From Alcanivorax sp. UBA4485 (GTDB lineage Bacteria; Pseudomonadota; Gammaproteobacteria; Pseudomonadales; Alcanivoracaceae): a DNA stretch of 18,943 nt. The first letter of the stretch is position 1. Every line of letters begins with the position of its first letter. The DNA lies in assembly GCA_002389055.1 (NCBI GenBank), contig DGNT01000135.1, positions 1-18,943 on the forward strand, read 5' to 3'. Positions 1 through 8,309 of the stretch are shown here, one piece after another. The notes beneath the pieces are model-generated. The model did not search any database, had not been told where the DNA came from, and saw only the letters and a program-made list of their open reading frames with translations. The translations under genes and the position numbers were made by a program.

Positions 1-46
1 ATAGCATAACGCCATAACAAACCTCGGATTCAGGGGGAAACGGTTA

Positions 47-3000
47 ATGACTGGGTTTCAGCATCTGTCCGTGCGGCTGAAGATTTTGTCCGTGGCGGGC
101 TTGGGGATCTTCCTGTTCCTCGCTTACTTCTTGTACAGCTACTACATCGCGGAAACCAATATTGATCATCTGCGCCAGGTGGAGAGCCACGACTTTCCGG
201 TGCTGGAACTGGTCAACGCCAACAATGTGGAATTCCTGGCGATCAGCGATGCCTTCGACGACGCCATCAGCCAGGCGGACGCCGGGCTGCTGGACGAGGC
301 CCGGGAGCGCTCCGACCGTTTCCTGGAACGCCTCGGCGATATCGAGCGTCTCGACCCCACCCTGAGCGCGCCGGTGGACGATTTGCGCTCCGCCTTTATC
401 ACCTACATCACCGTCGCCAACGACACCGCCGCCGGGCTGGTCGAAAATCCCGGCGCGCGGGTCGATAGCTACGAAGCGCTCACCGAGATGCAGCGCCTGG
501 AGCAGCAGTACACCGACGAGCACGGCGCCTTCGAGCAACAGCGATATCAGAGCTTCCGCGATAACCTCAACGCCAGCCGCGAAGACAATAAAAGCACCCA
601 GTTGATCGGCCTGGCCCTGGGCAGCGTGGCGTTCACGCTGCTCGGCTTGATCGCCCTGCGCGTCACCCGTTCCATTACGCGCCCCCTGGAAGACGCCATG
701 GGCGCCGCGGACAGCATCGCCAGCGGCAACTGGGACACCGAGATCCGCAGCGACAGCCGTGACGAAACCGGCCACCTGATCCGCGCCATCCGCAAAATGC
801 GCGACACCCTGAAAGCGCGCACCGACGAGGACCGGCGTCAGGAGCAGCTGAAAAACCAGTTGTCCGAACTCAACGCCCTGATGCGCGGTGATCTGAGCAT
901 CGAACAGCTGGGCAACAATCTTCTCTCCTATGTGGTGCCCACCCTGGAAGCCCAGGTCGGCGCCTTCTATACCTTCGACACCGACAGCGAAACCCTGCGC
1001 CTTTCCAGCGCCTACGCCATGCAGCGGCGCAAGCAGCTGGCCAACGAATTCCGTCTGGGCGAATCCCTGGTCGGGCAGAGCGCGCTGGAAAAGAAAACCA
1101 TTATTCTCGAGCAGGTGCCCGAGGAGTACATGCTGGTGGGCTCCGGCACCGGCAACGCGGCACCGCGCAACGTCATGGTGCTGCCGATTCTTCACGACGA
1201 TGAATTGAAAGGCGTGCTGGAAGTGGGCGCCTTTCAGTCGTTTTCCGAGTCCGACACCGCCTTCCTGGAGCAGGGTGCCGCCCTGATCGGCGTGGCCCTG
1301 CACAGCGCCCAGAACCGGCTGCGGCTGGCCGGCATGCTGGAGCAGACCCAGCAGCAGGCGCGCGCGCTGGAAGCGCAGAAAGAAGAGATGGCCCAGGTCA
1401 ATCAGGACCTGGAAGAGCAGGCCATGGAGCTGTCCGCCTCCGAATCGCGCCTCCAGCAACAGCAGGAAGAACTGAAAGCGATCAACGAGGAACTGGAGTC
1501 CCAGACCCAGGCCCTGCGTGCCTCGGAGGAGTCCCTGCAGGCCCAGCAGGAAGAGCTGCGCGTCACCAACGAGGAACTGGAAGCCCAGGCCAAGGTGCTC
1601 GGCGAACAGAAAGCGGAAATGGGGCAGAAGAACAAGGAACTGGAGCTGCTGCACCAGGAGCTGGAGGACAAGATCAAGGAGCTGGAGCTGTCCTCGAAGT
1701 ACAAGTCCGAATTCCTCTCCACCATGTCCCACGAGCTGCGCACGCCGCTGAACTCGATTCTGATTCTGTCCAACGCCCTGGGGCAGAACAAAAAAGGCAA
1801 CCTGGACGACAAGCAGGTGGAGCACGCCCAGGTGATCCATTCCGCCGGCGCCGACCTGCTGTCGCTGATCAACGATATTCTGGATATTTCCAAGATCGAG
1901 GAAGGCAAGATGGACGTGATGGTGGACGCCATCGCGCCGTCGGAGCTGTGCGATCACTTCCAGCGCCACTTCAGCCACATCGCCGAGAACCGCAACGTGG
2001 CCTTCCACGTGGCCCGCGGCGAGGGGCTGCCGGCCAGTTTCTATACCGACCGTCAGCGGCTCGAACAGATTCTGAAAAACCTGCTTTCCAACGCGCTCAA
2101 ATTCACCGACGACGGCTCGGTGACCTTAAGCATCGAGCGCCCCGGCGAGGACGAGCGCATTCCCGGCCGCATGGACCGTGCCAGCACGCTTAAATTCGCG
2201 GTCACCGACACCGGCGTGGGCATCCCCGAGGACAAGCAAAAGCTGATCTTCGAGGCCTTCCAGCAGGCCGACGGCACCACCAGCCGCAAATACGGCGGCA
2301 CCGGCCTGGGGCTGACCATCTCGCGGGAGCTGGCGCGTCTGCTGGGCGGCGAAATCAGCCTGCACAGCGACGGCCCCGGCACCGGCGCCACCTTCATGCT
2401 CTACCTGCCCGAAGGCCATGCCGGGCAGGGCGAGCAGGCGGACGACGGGGCGGCGCCGGCGGAACCGGTGGACATCGGCGCCAACGCCGAGGCGCACACC
2501 GCCGCCGATCTGCCGCTGGAAGGCCAGGACGACGACGGCTTCGTGGTCCGCGAAAAGACCGTGCTGGTGGTCGAGGACGACGGCGAGTTCGCCAACGTAC
2601 TGGTGGACCTGGCGGCGGATTACGGCCTGGAAAGCCACATCTGTCACGACGGTGAAACCGGTCTCGAGTACGCGCGCCGCTACCGGCCCAGCGCCATTAT
2701 TCTCGATATCGGGCTGCCCGGCATCGACGGCTGGGAGGTGATGGAGAAGCTCAAGGCGGACGCCCGCACCCAGGATATTCCGGTGCACTTTCTGTCCGGC
2801 AAGGACGAGCGCAAGAAGGCGCTCGATCTGGGCGCCATCGACTTCCTCGCCAAGCCGGTCAGCCAGGAGCAGATGCTCAGCGCCTTCGCCAAGATCGAGA
2901 CCGCCATCGAGACCAATGTGCGGCGCCTGCTGGTGGTGGAGGACAGCGCCATCCAGCATGAAAGCATCCGCGAGCTGTTCGACCAGAAGGGCGTGCAGAT

Positions 3001-3724
3001 CACCGCCGTCACCAGCGGCGAGGCGGCGTTGAAAGCCCTCGGTGAAACCGTCTACGACTGCATGATTCTGGACCTGACCCTGCCGGACATGAGCGGCTTC
3101 GAACTGCTCGAGCGGCTGCACGGCAACGACGCCTACGAGGCGGTGCCGGTGGTGATCTACACCGGCAAGGACCTGACCCGCGACGAGGAAGCGCGGCTGC
3201 GCAAGTACGCCGACCGCATCATCCTCAAGACCGAACGCTCCCACGAACGGCTGCTCAACGAGGCGTCGCTGTTCCTGCACTGGCTGGAGTCCACCTTGCC
3301 CGCCCACCGGCGCGGCAACCCGGAGCTGATCGAACACCGCGACGACATTTTCGAGGGCAAGAAACTGCTGCTGGTGGACGACGACATGCGCAATATCTAT
3401 GCGCTGTCCGCCCAGCTGGAAGAGCTGGGCTTCGATATCCACCTCGCCAACAACGGCCGCGAAGCCCTGGAAGCGTTGGACGAAAGCCCGGACTTCGACA
3501 TTGTCCTAATGGACATCATGATGCCGGAAATGGACGGCTACGAAGCGATGGCGCATATCCGCAGCCAGCCGCGCTTCGCGGCGCTGCCGGTGCTGGCGCT
3601 CACCGCCAAGGCGATGAAGGACGACCGCGCCAAGTGCCTGGACGCCGGCGCCAACGATTACTGCTCCAAACCCATCGACATGAGCAAGCTGACCTCGCTG
3701 ATGCGGGTCTGGCTGCATAAATAG
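47..3724 (+). CDS. Membrane hybrid histidine kinase: HAMP, GAF, coiled coil, HisKA/HATPase and three receiver domains
   Basis: This is a 1225-aa inner-membrane sensor kinase. It has a first membrane helix at about residues 13-33, a helical periplasmic sensor region to about 184, a second helix at about 185-206, HAMP at about 204-254, GAF at about 270-430 and a long E/Q-rich coiled coil at about 432-552. The H box (SHELRTP) has its phospho-acceptor at H562. The ATPase domain shows the N box around N682, DTGVG at 721-725 and GGTGLGL at 750-756. Three receivers follow, with acceptor aspartates D887, D1009 and D1156. The first and third have the usual K-P pair (K936, K1208); the second has LKTE instead. 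No Hpt domain is present. The ATG is preceded by an AGGGGGA ribosome site at 32-38. CheR follows within a few bases. The periplasmic ligand is not predictable. Family assignment is secure. Confidence 0.96.
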   Translation: MTGFQHLSVRLKILSVAGLGIFLFLAYFLYSYYIAETNIDHLRQVESHDFPVLELVNANNVEFLAISDAFDDAISQADAGLLDEARERSDRFLERLGDIERLDPTLSAPVDDLRSAFITYITVANDTAAGLVENPGARVDSYEALTEMQRLEQQYTDEHGAFEQQRYQSFRDNLNASREDNKSTQLIGLALGSVAFTLLGLIALRVTRSITRPLEDAMGAADSIASGNWDTEIRSDSRDETGHLIRAIRKMRDTLKARTDEDRRQEQLKNQLSELNALMRGDLSIEQLGNNLLSYVVPTLEAQVGAFYTFDTDSETLRLSSAYAMQRRKQLANEFRLGESLVGQSALEKKTIILEQVPEEYMLVGSGTGNAAPRNVMVLPILHDDELKGVLEVGAFQSFSESDTAFLEQGAALIGVALHSAQNRLRLAGMLEQTQQQARALEAQKEEMAQVNQDLEEQAMELSASESRLQQQQEELKAINEELESQTQALRASEESLQAQQEELRVTNEELEAQAKVLGEQKAEMGQKNKELELLHQELEDKIKELELSSKYKSEFLSTMSHELRTPLNSILILSNALGQNKKGNLDDKQVEHAQVIHSAGADLLSLINDILDISKIEEGKMDVMVDAIAPSELCDHFQRHFSHIAENRNVAFHVARGEGLPASFYTDRQRLEQILKNLLSNALKFTDDGSVTLSIERPGEDERIPGRMDRASTLKFAVTDTGVGIPEDKQKLIFEAFQQADGTTSRKYGGTGLGLTISRELARLLGGEISLHSDGPGTGATFMLYLPEGHAGQGEQADDGAAPAEPVDIGANAEAHTAADLPLEGQDDDGFVVREKTVLVVEDDGEFANVLVDLAADYGLESHICHDGETGLEYARRYRPSAIILDIGLPGIDGWEVMEKLKADARTQDIPVHFLSGKDERKKALDLGAIDFLAKPVSQEQMLSAFAKIETAIETNVRRLLVVEDSAIQHESIRELFDQKGVQITAVTSGEAALKALGETVYDCMILDLTLPDMSGFELLERLHGNDAYEAVPVVIYTGKDLTRDEEARLRKYADRIILKTERSHERLLNEASLFLHWLESTLPAHRRGNPELIEHRDDIFEGKKLLLVDDDMRNIYALSAQLEELGFDIHLANNGREALEALDESPDFDIVLMDIMMPEMDGYEAMAHIRSQPRFAALPVLALTAKAMKDDRAKCLDAGANDYCSKPIDMSKLTSLMRVWLHK

Positions 3725-3726
3725 GA

Positions 3727-4599
3727 GTGCCCGCAGTGGAACCGCAGCCGGCGATCAGCGATGAACAGGTGCAAGTGGAGGATATCGAGATCCGGCTGCT
3801 GCTGGAGGCGATCTACCAGCTCTACGGCTACGATTTCCGCTCCTACAGCCCGGCCTCCATGCGCCGGCGCATCATGCACCGGCTCACCATGTCCGGCTTT
3901 TCCACGGTGCTGGAGATGACCGACCGGGTGCTGCGCGACCGGCAGTTCTTCGTCACGCTGCTCAACGACCTCACCGTCAACGTCACCGAGATGTTCCGCG
4001 ACCCGGAATTCTACAAGGCGTTCCGCGAGGAAGTGGTGCCGGTGCTGAAAACCTTTCCGTTCATCAAGATCTGGCACGCGGGTTGCTCCACCGGCGAGGA
4101 AATCTACTCAATGGCCATTCTTCTTGAGGAAGAGGGGCTCTACGAGCGCGCCATGCTGTACGCCACGGACATCGACAAGAACGTCCTGGCGGCGGCCAAG
4201 AAAGGCATCTATCCGATCCATGCGTTCAAGCAGTACACGGACAATTACCGCCGCGCCGGCGGCCGTCAGTCGCTCAGTGACTACGCCACCGCCCGCTATG
4301 ACAGCGTCATCATGGAGCAACGCCTGAAACGCAATATCGTGTTCGCCGATCATGATCTGGCCACTGATCAGGTGTTCGGTGAAATGCATGTGATACTCTG
4401 CCGCAACGTTTTGATTTACTTTGACCGGCCCCTGCAACAGCGCGTGTTCAAGCTGTTCGGAGAAAGCCTGGATATGGGCGGCTTTCTGTGCCTGGGTACC
4501 AAGGAAAGTCTGCGTTTCAGCGGCAATGAAGAGTCGTTCGACGTGGTTAACCGATCACTGCGGATTTTCCGTAAAAGACAAATGCGTCCCAACGCATAA
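3727..4599 (+). CDS. cheR: CheR-type protein-glutamate O-methyltransferase
   Basis: This cytoplasmic enzyme is expected to transfer methyl groups from S-adenosylmethionine to glutamate side chains of a signalling helix. It has an N-terminal all-helical domain (about 15-85) and a methyltransferase domain. The SAM motif GCSTGEE is at 119-125 and the CRNVLIYFD motif at 225-233, both typical of CheR. At about 290 aa it has the usual CheR length and no TPR extension. Two GTG starts are possible, at 3727 and 3736. The AGGAG at 3723-3727 touches the first, so 3736 (9 bases downstream) is the better start and would give 287 aa. It lies 2-11 bases after the kinase gene and upstream of the receiver and CheB genes. 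There is no chemoreceptor gene nearby, so the methylated target is unknown; the kinase coiled coil is a candidate by inference. Confidence 0.93.
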   Translation: MPAVEPQPAISDEQVQVEDIEIRLLLEAIYQLYGYDFRSYSPASMRRRIMHRLTMSGFSTVLEMTDRVLRDRQFFVTLLNDLTVNVTEMFRDPEFYKAFREEVVPVLKTFPFIKIWHAGCSTGEEIYSMAILLEEEGLYERAMLYATDIDKNVLAAAKKGIYPIHAFKQYTDNYRRAGGRQSLSDYATARYDSVIMEQRLKRNIVFADHDLATDQVFGEMHVILCRNVLIYFDRPLQQRVFKLFGESLDMGGFLCLGTKESLRFSGNEESFDVVNRSLRIFRKRQMRPNA

Positions 4600-4621
4600 C
4601 AGACACGCTTAATCGAGAATA

Positions 4622-5095
4622 ATGATGATCGAGCAGAAACTGCTGTTGGTTGATGATCAACCCGCCAACCTGGTCTCCCTGGAAGCGATTCTGGAGGATG
4701 AGGGGCGCACGCTGTTGAAGGCCGAGTCCGGCCAGGAAGCGCTCAAAATTCTGCTCAAGGAAGACGTCTCCCTGGTGCTTCTGGATGTGCAGATGCCCGG
4801 CATGGACGGCTTCGAGGTGGCGGAATTGATGCGTCAGCGCAAGGACACCCAGACCATTCCCATTATCTTCGTCACGGCGATCAGCAAAGAGAAGAAATAC
4901 GTGTTCAAGGGCTATCAGGCGGGCGCCGTGGACTACCTGTTCAAACCGCTGGACCCGCTGATCCTCAAGAGCAAGGTGAATTTTTTCCTGGAGCTGGACC
5001 GGCAGCGCCGCGAGTTGCAGGTGAAACTCAAGGAGGCCCAGGCGCACCGGGCCGCCTATGAGGCGGAGAAGCGCAATCGCGGCCAGGGGGAGTAA
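4622..5095 (+). CDS. Stand-alone response regulator receiver protein with C-terminal coiled coil
   Basis: This is a 157-aa protein with a receiver domain at about residues 5-122. The acidic pair is in LLLVDDQ, the phospho-acceptor is D55 (VLLDVQMPGMDG), the Thr is in FVTAIS and the Lys in the FKP motif. A charged helix of about 35 residues (ELDRQRREL onward) makes a likely coiled coil. No DNA-binding or enzymatic output domain is present. The receiver is about two-thirds identical, by hand alignment over about 127 residues, to the one at the start of the receiver-PAS-PilZ gene at 5679, so the two look like tandem duplicates. The next gene, CheB, begins immediately after the stop codon in the same reading frame. 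It may therefore act in trans as the missing regulatory domain of CheB (inference). The start could be 4622 or 4625; the ribosome site (GAG at 4615-4617) is weak. Confidence 0.93.
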   Translation: MMIEQKLLLVDDQPANLVSLEAILEDEGRTLLKAESGQEALKILLKEDVSLVLLDVQMPGMDGFEVAELMRQRKDTQTIPIIFVTAISKEKKYVFKGYQAGAVDYLFKPLDPLILKSKVNFFLELDRQRRELQVKLKEAQAHRAAYEAEKRNRGQGE

Positions 5096-5710
5096 GTGCC
5101 CGGCGCGACGCCCGTTAAAGCGGTCGTTATGGGGGCATCCTGGGGTGGCTTGAACGCCTATTCCTCGGTGCTCGCCAGCTTGCCTGAAGGCTTTCCCGCG
5201 GCCATCATGTTGGTCCAGCACCAGAACGCCAGCACCGAGAACAGGCTGGCCTGGCTGCTGGCCCGCTACAGCCGGCTGCCGGTGGTGGCACCGGAAGACA
5301 AAGAGCGCATCCGGCCCGGGCACGTCTATGTGGCGCCGCCCGGCTACCATATGCTGGTGGACGCGGACGAAACCATTGCGTTGTCCATGTACCGGGCGGT
5401 GCATTTCTCCCGGCCGTCGATTGACGAGTTGTTCTTTTCGGCGGGCCACGTGTATGGCAAAAAGGTGATCGGGGTGATCCTCACCGGCGCCAACGAAGAC
5501 GGCTCCGAGGGTCTGGACTATATACGCCGCCGCGGCGGGCTGACCCTGGCTCAGTCGCCGCAGAGCAGCGAGGCGCCGGCCATGCCGGAAGCCGCAATAA
5601 CAAAGGGATCGGTGCGGGAAGTACTGGATCTGGAACGCATCGGCCCGTATCTGGCGGAATTCTTGATTGGGTTGCGAGATGAAAAAACAGAACATCCTGG
5701 TCGTCGATGA
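5096..5710 (+). CDS. cheB: CheB-type methylesterase domain protein without its own receiver
   Basis: This is a 204-aa protein that is only the catalytic half of CheB, which hydrolyses glutamate methyl esters or deamidates glutamines. The catalytic triad is complete: S15 in GASWGG, H42 in VQHQ and D135 in TGANEDG. The spacing S to H of 27 and H to D of 93 matches CheB enzymes. The receiver that normally precedes this domain is absent. The GTG start at 5096 directly follows the TAA of the receiver gene, with a GGGGGAG purine run at 5086-5092, so translation is probably coupled. A later ATG at 5129 would remove the first strand of the fold and is unlikely. The 3' end overlaps the next gene by 32 bases. 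It forms an adaptation pair with the CheR upstream. Confidence 0.93.
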   Translation: MPGATPVKAVVMGASWGGLNAYSSVLASLPEGFPAAIMLVQHQNASTENRLAWLLARYSRLPVVAPEDKERIRPGHVYVAPPGYHMLVDADETIALSMYRAVHFSRPSIDELFFSAGHVYGKKVIGVILTGANEDGSEGLDYIRRRGGLTLAQSPQSSEAPAMPEAAITKGSVREVLDLERIGPYLAEFLIGLRDEKTEHPGRR

Positions 5711-6794
5711 TCACCGGGAGAACCTGATCGCCATGGAGGCGTTGCTGGAGGCCGAGGACCGCAACCTGGTCATGGCCGGCTCCGGCAACGAGGCCCTGGC
5801 GTTGGCGCTCAAGCACGATTTCGCGCTGGTCCTGCTCGACGTACAGATGCCGGAGATGGACGGCTTCGAGGTGGCGCAGCTGATGCGCCAGAACCGCAAG
5901 ACCCGGCACATCCCGATTATCTTCGTCACCGCCATCTCCAAGGAACAGAAGTACGTGTTCGAGGGCTACCGGCACGGCGCCGTGGACTATTTGTTCAAGC
6001 CCGTCGATGAACAGATTCTCGATGCCAAGGTCAATGTGTTTATGGAGCTGGACCGCCAGCGGCGTAAGCTGCAACAGGCGGTGGTGCAGATGAAGCGCCT
6101 CAAGGACGAGAATGAGCGCCTCCTGCACGCGATCGGCGAATCGGTGGTGGGCGCCGACGCCGACGGCCAGGTGACCTTTTGCAACGAGTCCGCCTGTGCT
6201 CTGCTGAACGTGGAACGGGATACGTTGCTGGGCACGCCGGTGACGCCGTTGCTGTTCGGCCAGGGTGAGTGGTGGGATTCGCCGGTTCTGGCCCGCTGCG
6301 CCGAGGGGCGGCACTGGGAAGACGACCTGGACGTCCACCCGTGGGGCGACGCCGAGCCGGTGCCGCTGCGGGTGCACGCCAACCCGGTGCTGCGCGAGAG
6401 CGGCGAGTTCACCGGGGTGGTGTTGATGCTCCGGCCGCGCGACCCGGACACCGGGGATGACCGCCGCGAACGCCGCCGTCACCCGCGCAAGCGTATGTTT
6501 CATGAACTGGTGGTGTTCGACCGCAGCACCGGTGGTAACGTGGGCCGGCTGACCAATTTAAGCGTCGGCGGTTTCAAGCTGTCACTGCGGCGGGACGTGG
6601 CGCCCAGCGAGCAGCTTCAACTGGGGATGGTGCTTCCGGATCAGATCGGCGGCGTCAACACGATGAGCTTCAACGCCAGGGTGGTGTGGAGCGAGGCACT
6701 GGACGAGCCGGGGGAATACCACGCCGGTTTTCAGTTCCTGGATCTTTCCGACAGCAACGGGGAGATCGTGGAAATACTTATGGAAAGGTATTGA
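5679..6794 (+). CDS. Receiver-PAS-PilZ response regulator (predicted c-di-GMP effector)
   Basis: This is a 371-aa cytoplasmic protein with three domains. The receiver (about 3-120) has phospho-acceptor D54. A helical linker (about 120-140) joins it to a PAS-like domain (about 140-255; GADADGQVTFCNESA is a typical PAS start). The C-terminal PilZ domain (about 262-371) has both c-di-GMP motifs: RxxxR at R266-R270, within an Arg-rich stretch, and NxSxxG at N293-G298. The ATG at 5679 is preferred over an upstream TTG at 5667 because it starts just before the first strand of the receiver (KKQNILVVDD). It overlaps cheB by 32 bases and ends 3 bases before gspE. The position suggests that it passes kinase and c-di-GMP signals to the secretion machine. 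That role is inference; the domain calls are firm for the receiver and PilZ, and moderate for PAS. Confidence 0.92.
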   Translation: MKKQNILVVDDHRENLIAMEALLEAEDRNLVMAGSGNEALALALKHDFALVLLDVQMPEMDGFEVAQLMRQNRKTRHIPIIFVTAISKEQKYVFEGYRHGAVDYLFKPVDEQILDAKVNVFMELDRQRRKLQQAVVQMKRLKDENERLLHAIGESVVGADADGQVTFCNESACALLNVERDTLLGTPVTPLLFGQGEWWDSPVLARCAEGRHWEDDLDVHPWGDAEPVPLRVHANPVLRESGEFTGVVLMLRPRDPDTGDDRRERRRHPRKRMFHELVVFDRSTGGNVGRLTNLSVGGFKLSLRRDVAPSEQLQLGMVLPDQIGGVNTMSFNARVVWSEALDEPGEYHAGFQFLDLSDSNGEIVEILMERY

Positions 6795-6797
6795 TGT

Positions 6798-8309
6798 ATG
6801 AGTGAAGCAGTCATGGAGCAGTCCGAGCTGCCGGAAGTGGGCGACGGCCCGCTGCTGTTGCCCTACGGCTACGCCCGCCGGTTCGGTGTGCTGCTGCGGG
6901 AAAAGGACGGCCGGCGGGAACTGTGCTGCCGCGATGATGTGTCGCTGTCGGCGGTGGCCGAGGTGCAGCGCTGGCTGGGCGGGCTGCCCCCCATCGTGCG
7001 GCTCGATGACGGCGGCTTCAGTGCCGCCATGGCGATCACCTATGAGCAGCAGCGCGGCGCCGCCGCCGAGGCCGCCGACAACCTGGAGGGCCTGGACCTG
7101 GCCAGCCTGGCGGACTCCCTGCCGGAGACCTCGGACCTGCTGGAGCAGGAAGACGACGCGCCCATCATCCGGCTGATCAATGCCCTGTTCCAGGAGGCGA
7201 TCCGCGAGGACGCCTCGGACATTCACATCGAAACCTTCGAGCGCCGCCTGGTGGTACGCATGCGCGTGGACGGCGTGCTGCGCGAAGTGCTCACCCCCAA
7301 GCGCGAGCTGGCGCCGCTGCTGGTATCCCGTATTAAGGTAATGGCGCGTCTCGATATCGCCGAGAAGCGGGTCCCCCAGGACGGCCGCATCTCCCTGCGC
7401 CTGGGCGGCCGGGACGTGGACGTACGGGTCTCCACCATGCCCTCCAGCAACGGCGAGCGGGTGGTGCTGCGTCTGCTCGACAAGCAGGCCGGCCGGTTGC
7501 AGGTTTCGCACCTGGGCATGGGCGACGTCTGCGACCAGCACATGCGCGAGCTGATCCATAAGCCGCACGGCATCATCCTGGTTACCGGCCCCACCGGTTC
7601 CGGTAAAACCACTACGCTGTACGCCTCGCTCACCGAGCTGAATGACAGCACCCGCAACATCCTCACCGTGGAAGACCCGATCGAGTACCAGCTGGAAGGG
7701 ATCGGTCAGACCCAGGTGAACACCAAGGTGGACATGACCTTCGCCCGCGGCCTGCGCGCCATTCTCCGCCAGGACCCGGACGTGGTGATGGTGGGCGAGA
7801 TCCGCGACCTGGAAACCGCCGAGATCGCGGTGCAGGCGTCGCTCACCGGTCACCTGGTATTGTCCACCCTGCACACCAACACCGCGGTGGGCGCGGTGAC
7901 CCGGCTGCAGGACATGGGCATCGAATCGTTCCTGTTGTCCAGCTCGCTGCTGGGGGCCCTGGCGCAACGTCTGGTGCGCGTGCTGTGCCCGGACTGCAAG
8001 CGCCCCTACCGGCCCACCGACAGCGAGCGGCGCATGCTCGGGCTGGCCCCGGACCAGGACGTGACGCTGTACCACCCGGAAGGCTGCGAGGCCTGCAACA
8101 ACCAGGGTTACCGGGGTCGTACCGGCATCTACGAACTGGTCATCATCGACGATGCCATGCGCGAGCTGATCCACGAGCGCGCCGGCGAGCTGGAGATCAC
8201 GCGGCACGCCCGTAAGCTGACCCCCAGCATTCGCGAGGACGGCTGGCGCAAGGTGCTGGCCGGCGACACCAGCATCGAAGAAGTACTGCGCGTCACCAAG
8301 GAAGACTGA
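6798..8309 (+). CDS. gspE: Type II secretion system ATPase GspE
   Basis: This 503-aa cytoplasmic hexameric ATPase powers pseudopilus assembly and docks on GspL and GspF. The N-terminal GspE domain occupies about 1-110. Walker A is GPTGSGKTT at 264-272, followed by the Asp box region and the MVGEIRD Walker B segment with the LSTLHTN His box. A zinc-binding element is formed by C397, C400, C430 and C433, characteristic of GspE/PilB ATPases. The length is normal. The N-terminus does not show the c-di-GMP-binding repeats known from MshE-type ATPases, so any c-di-GMP input would more likely come through the PilZ protein upstream. The ATG at 6798 has a GGAAAGG site at 6782-6788 lying inside the end of the PilZ gene. 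Its TGA shares one base with the gspF ATG. Confidence 0.98.
   Translation: MSEAVMEQSELPEVGDGPLLLPYGYARRFGVLLREKDGRRELCCRDDVSLSAVAEVQRWLGGLPPIVRLDDGGFSAAMAITYEQQRGAAAEAADNLEGLDLASLADSLPETSDLLEQEDDAPIIRLINALFQEAIREDASDIHIETFERRLVVRMRVDGVLREVLTPKRELAPLLVSRIKVMARLDIAEKRVPQDGRISLRLGGRDVDVRVSTMPSSNGERVVLRLLDKQAGRLQVSHLGMGDVCDQHMRELIHKPHGIILVTGPTGSGKTTTLYASLTELNDSTRNILTVEDPIEYQLEGIGQTQVNTKVDMTFARGLRAILRQDPDVVMVGEIRDLETAEIAVQASLTGHLVLSTLHTNTAVGAVTRLQDMGIESFLLSSSLLGALAQRLVRVLCPDCKRPYRPTDSERRMLGLAPDQDVTLYHPEGCEACNNQGYRGRTGIYELVIIDDAMRELIHERAGELEITRHARKLTPSIREDGWRKVLAGDTSIEEVLRVTKED

Noticed and set aside
1..46. Promoter of the sensor kinase in the first bases
   Set aside because: Only 46 bases are available. 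A ribosome site is clear but no -35/-10 pair can be defended.
44..2008. A 654-codon open frame on the minus strand opposite the sensor kinase
   Set aside because: It is opposite a kinase with clear domains and motifs. Its predicted product is low-complexity Leu/Gln/Gly/Phe and is the mirror of the Glu/Gln-rich coil in GC-rich DNA. No domain is recognisable.
5667..5678. TTG start for the receiver-PAS-PilZ protein
   Set aside because: The ATG at 5679 begins just before the first strand of the receiver. The extra four residues have no family support.
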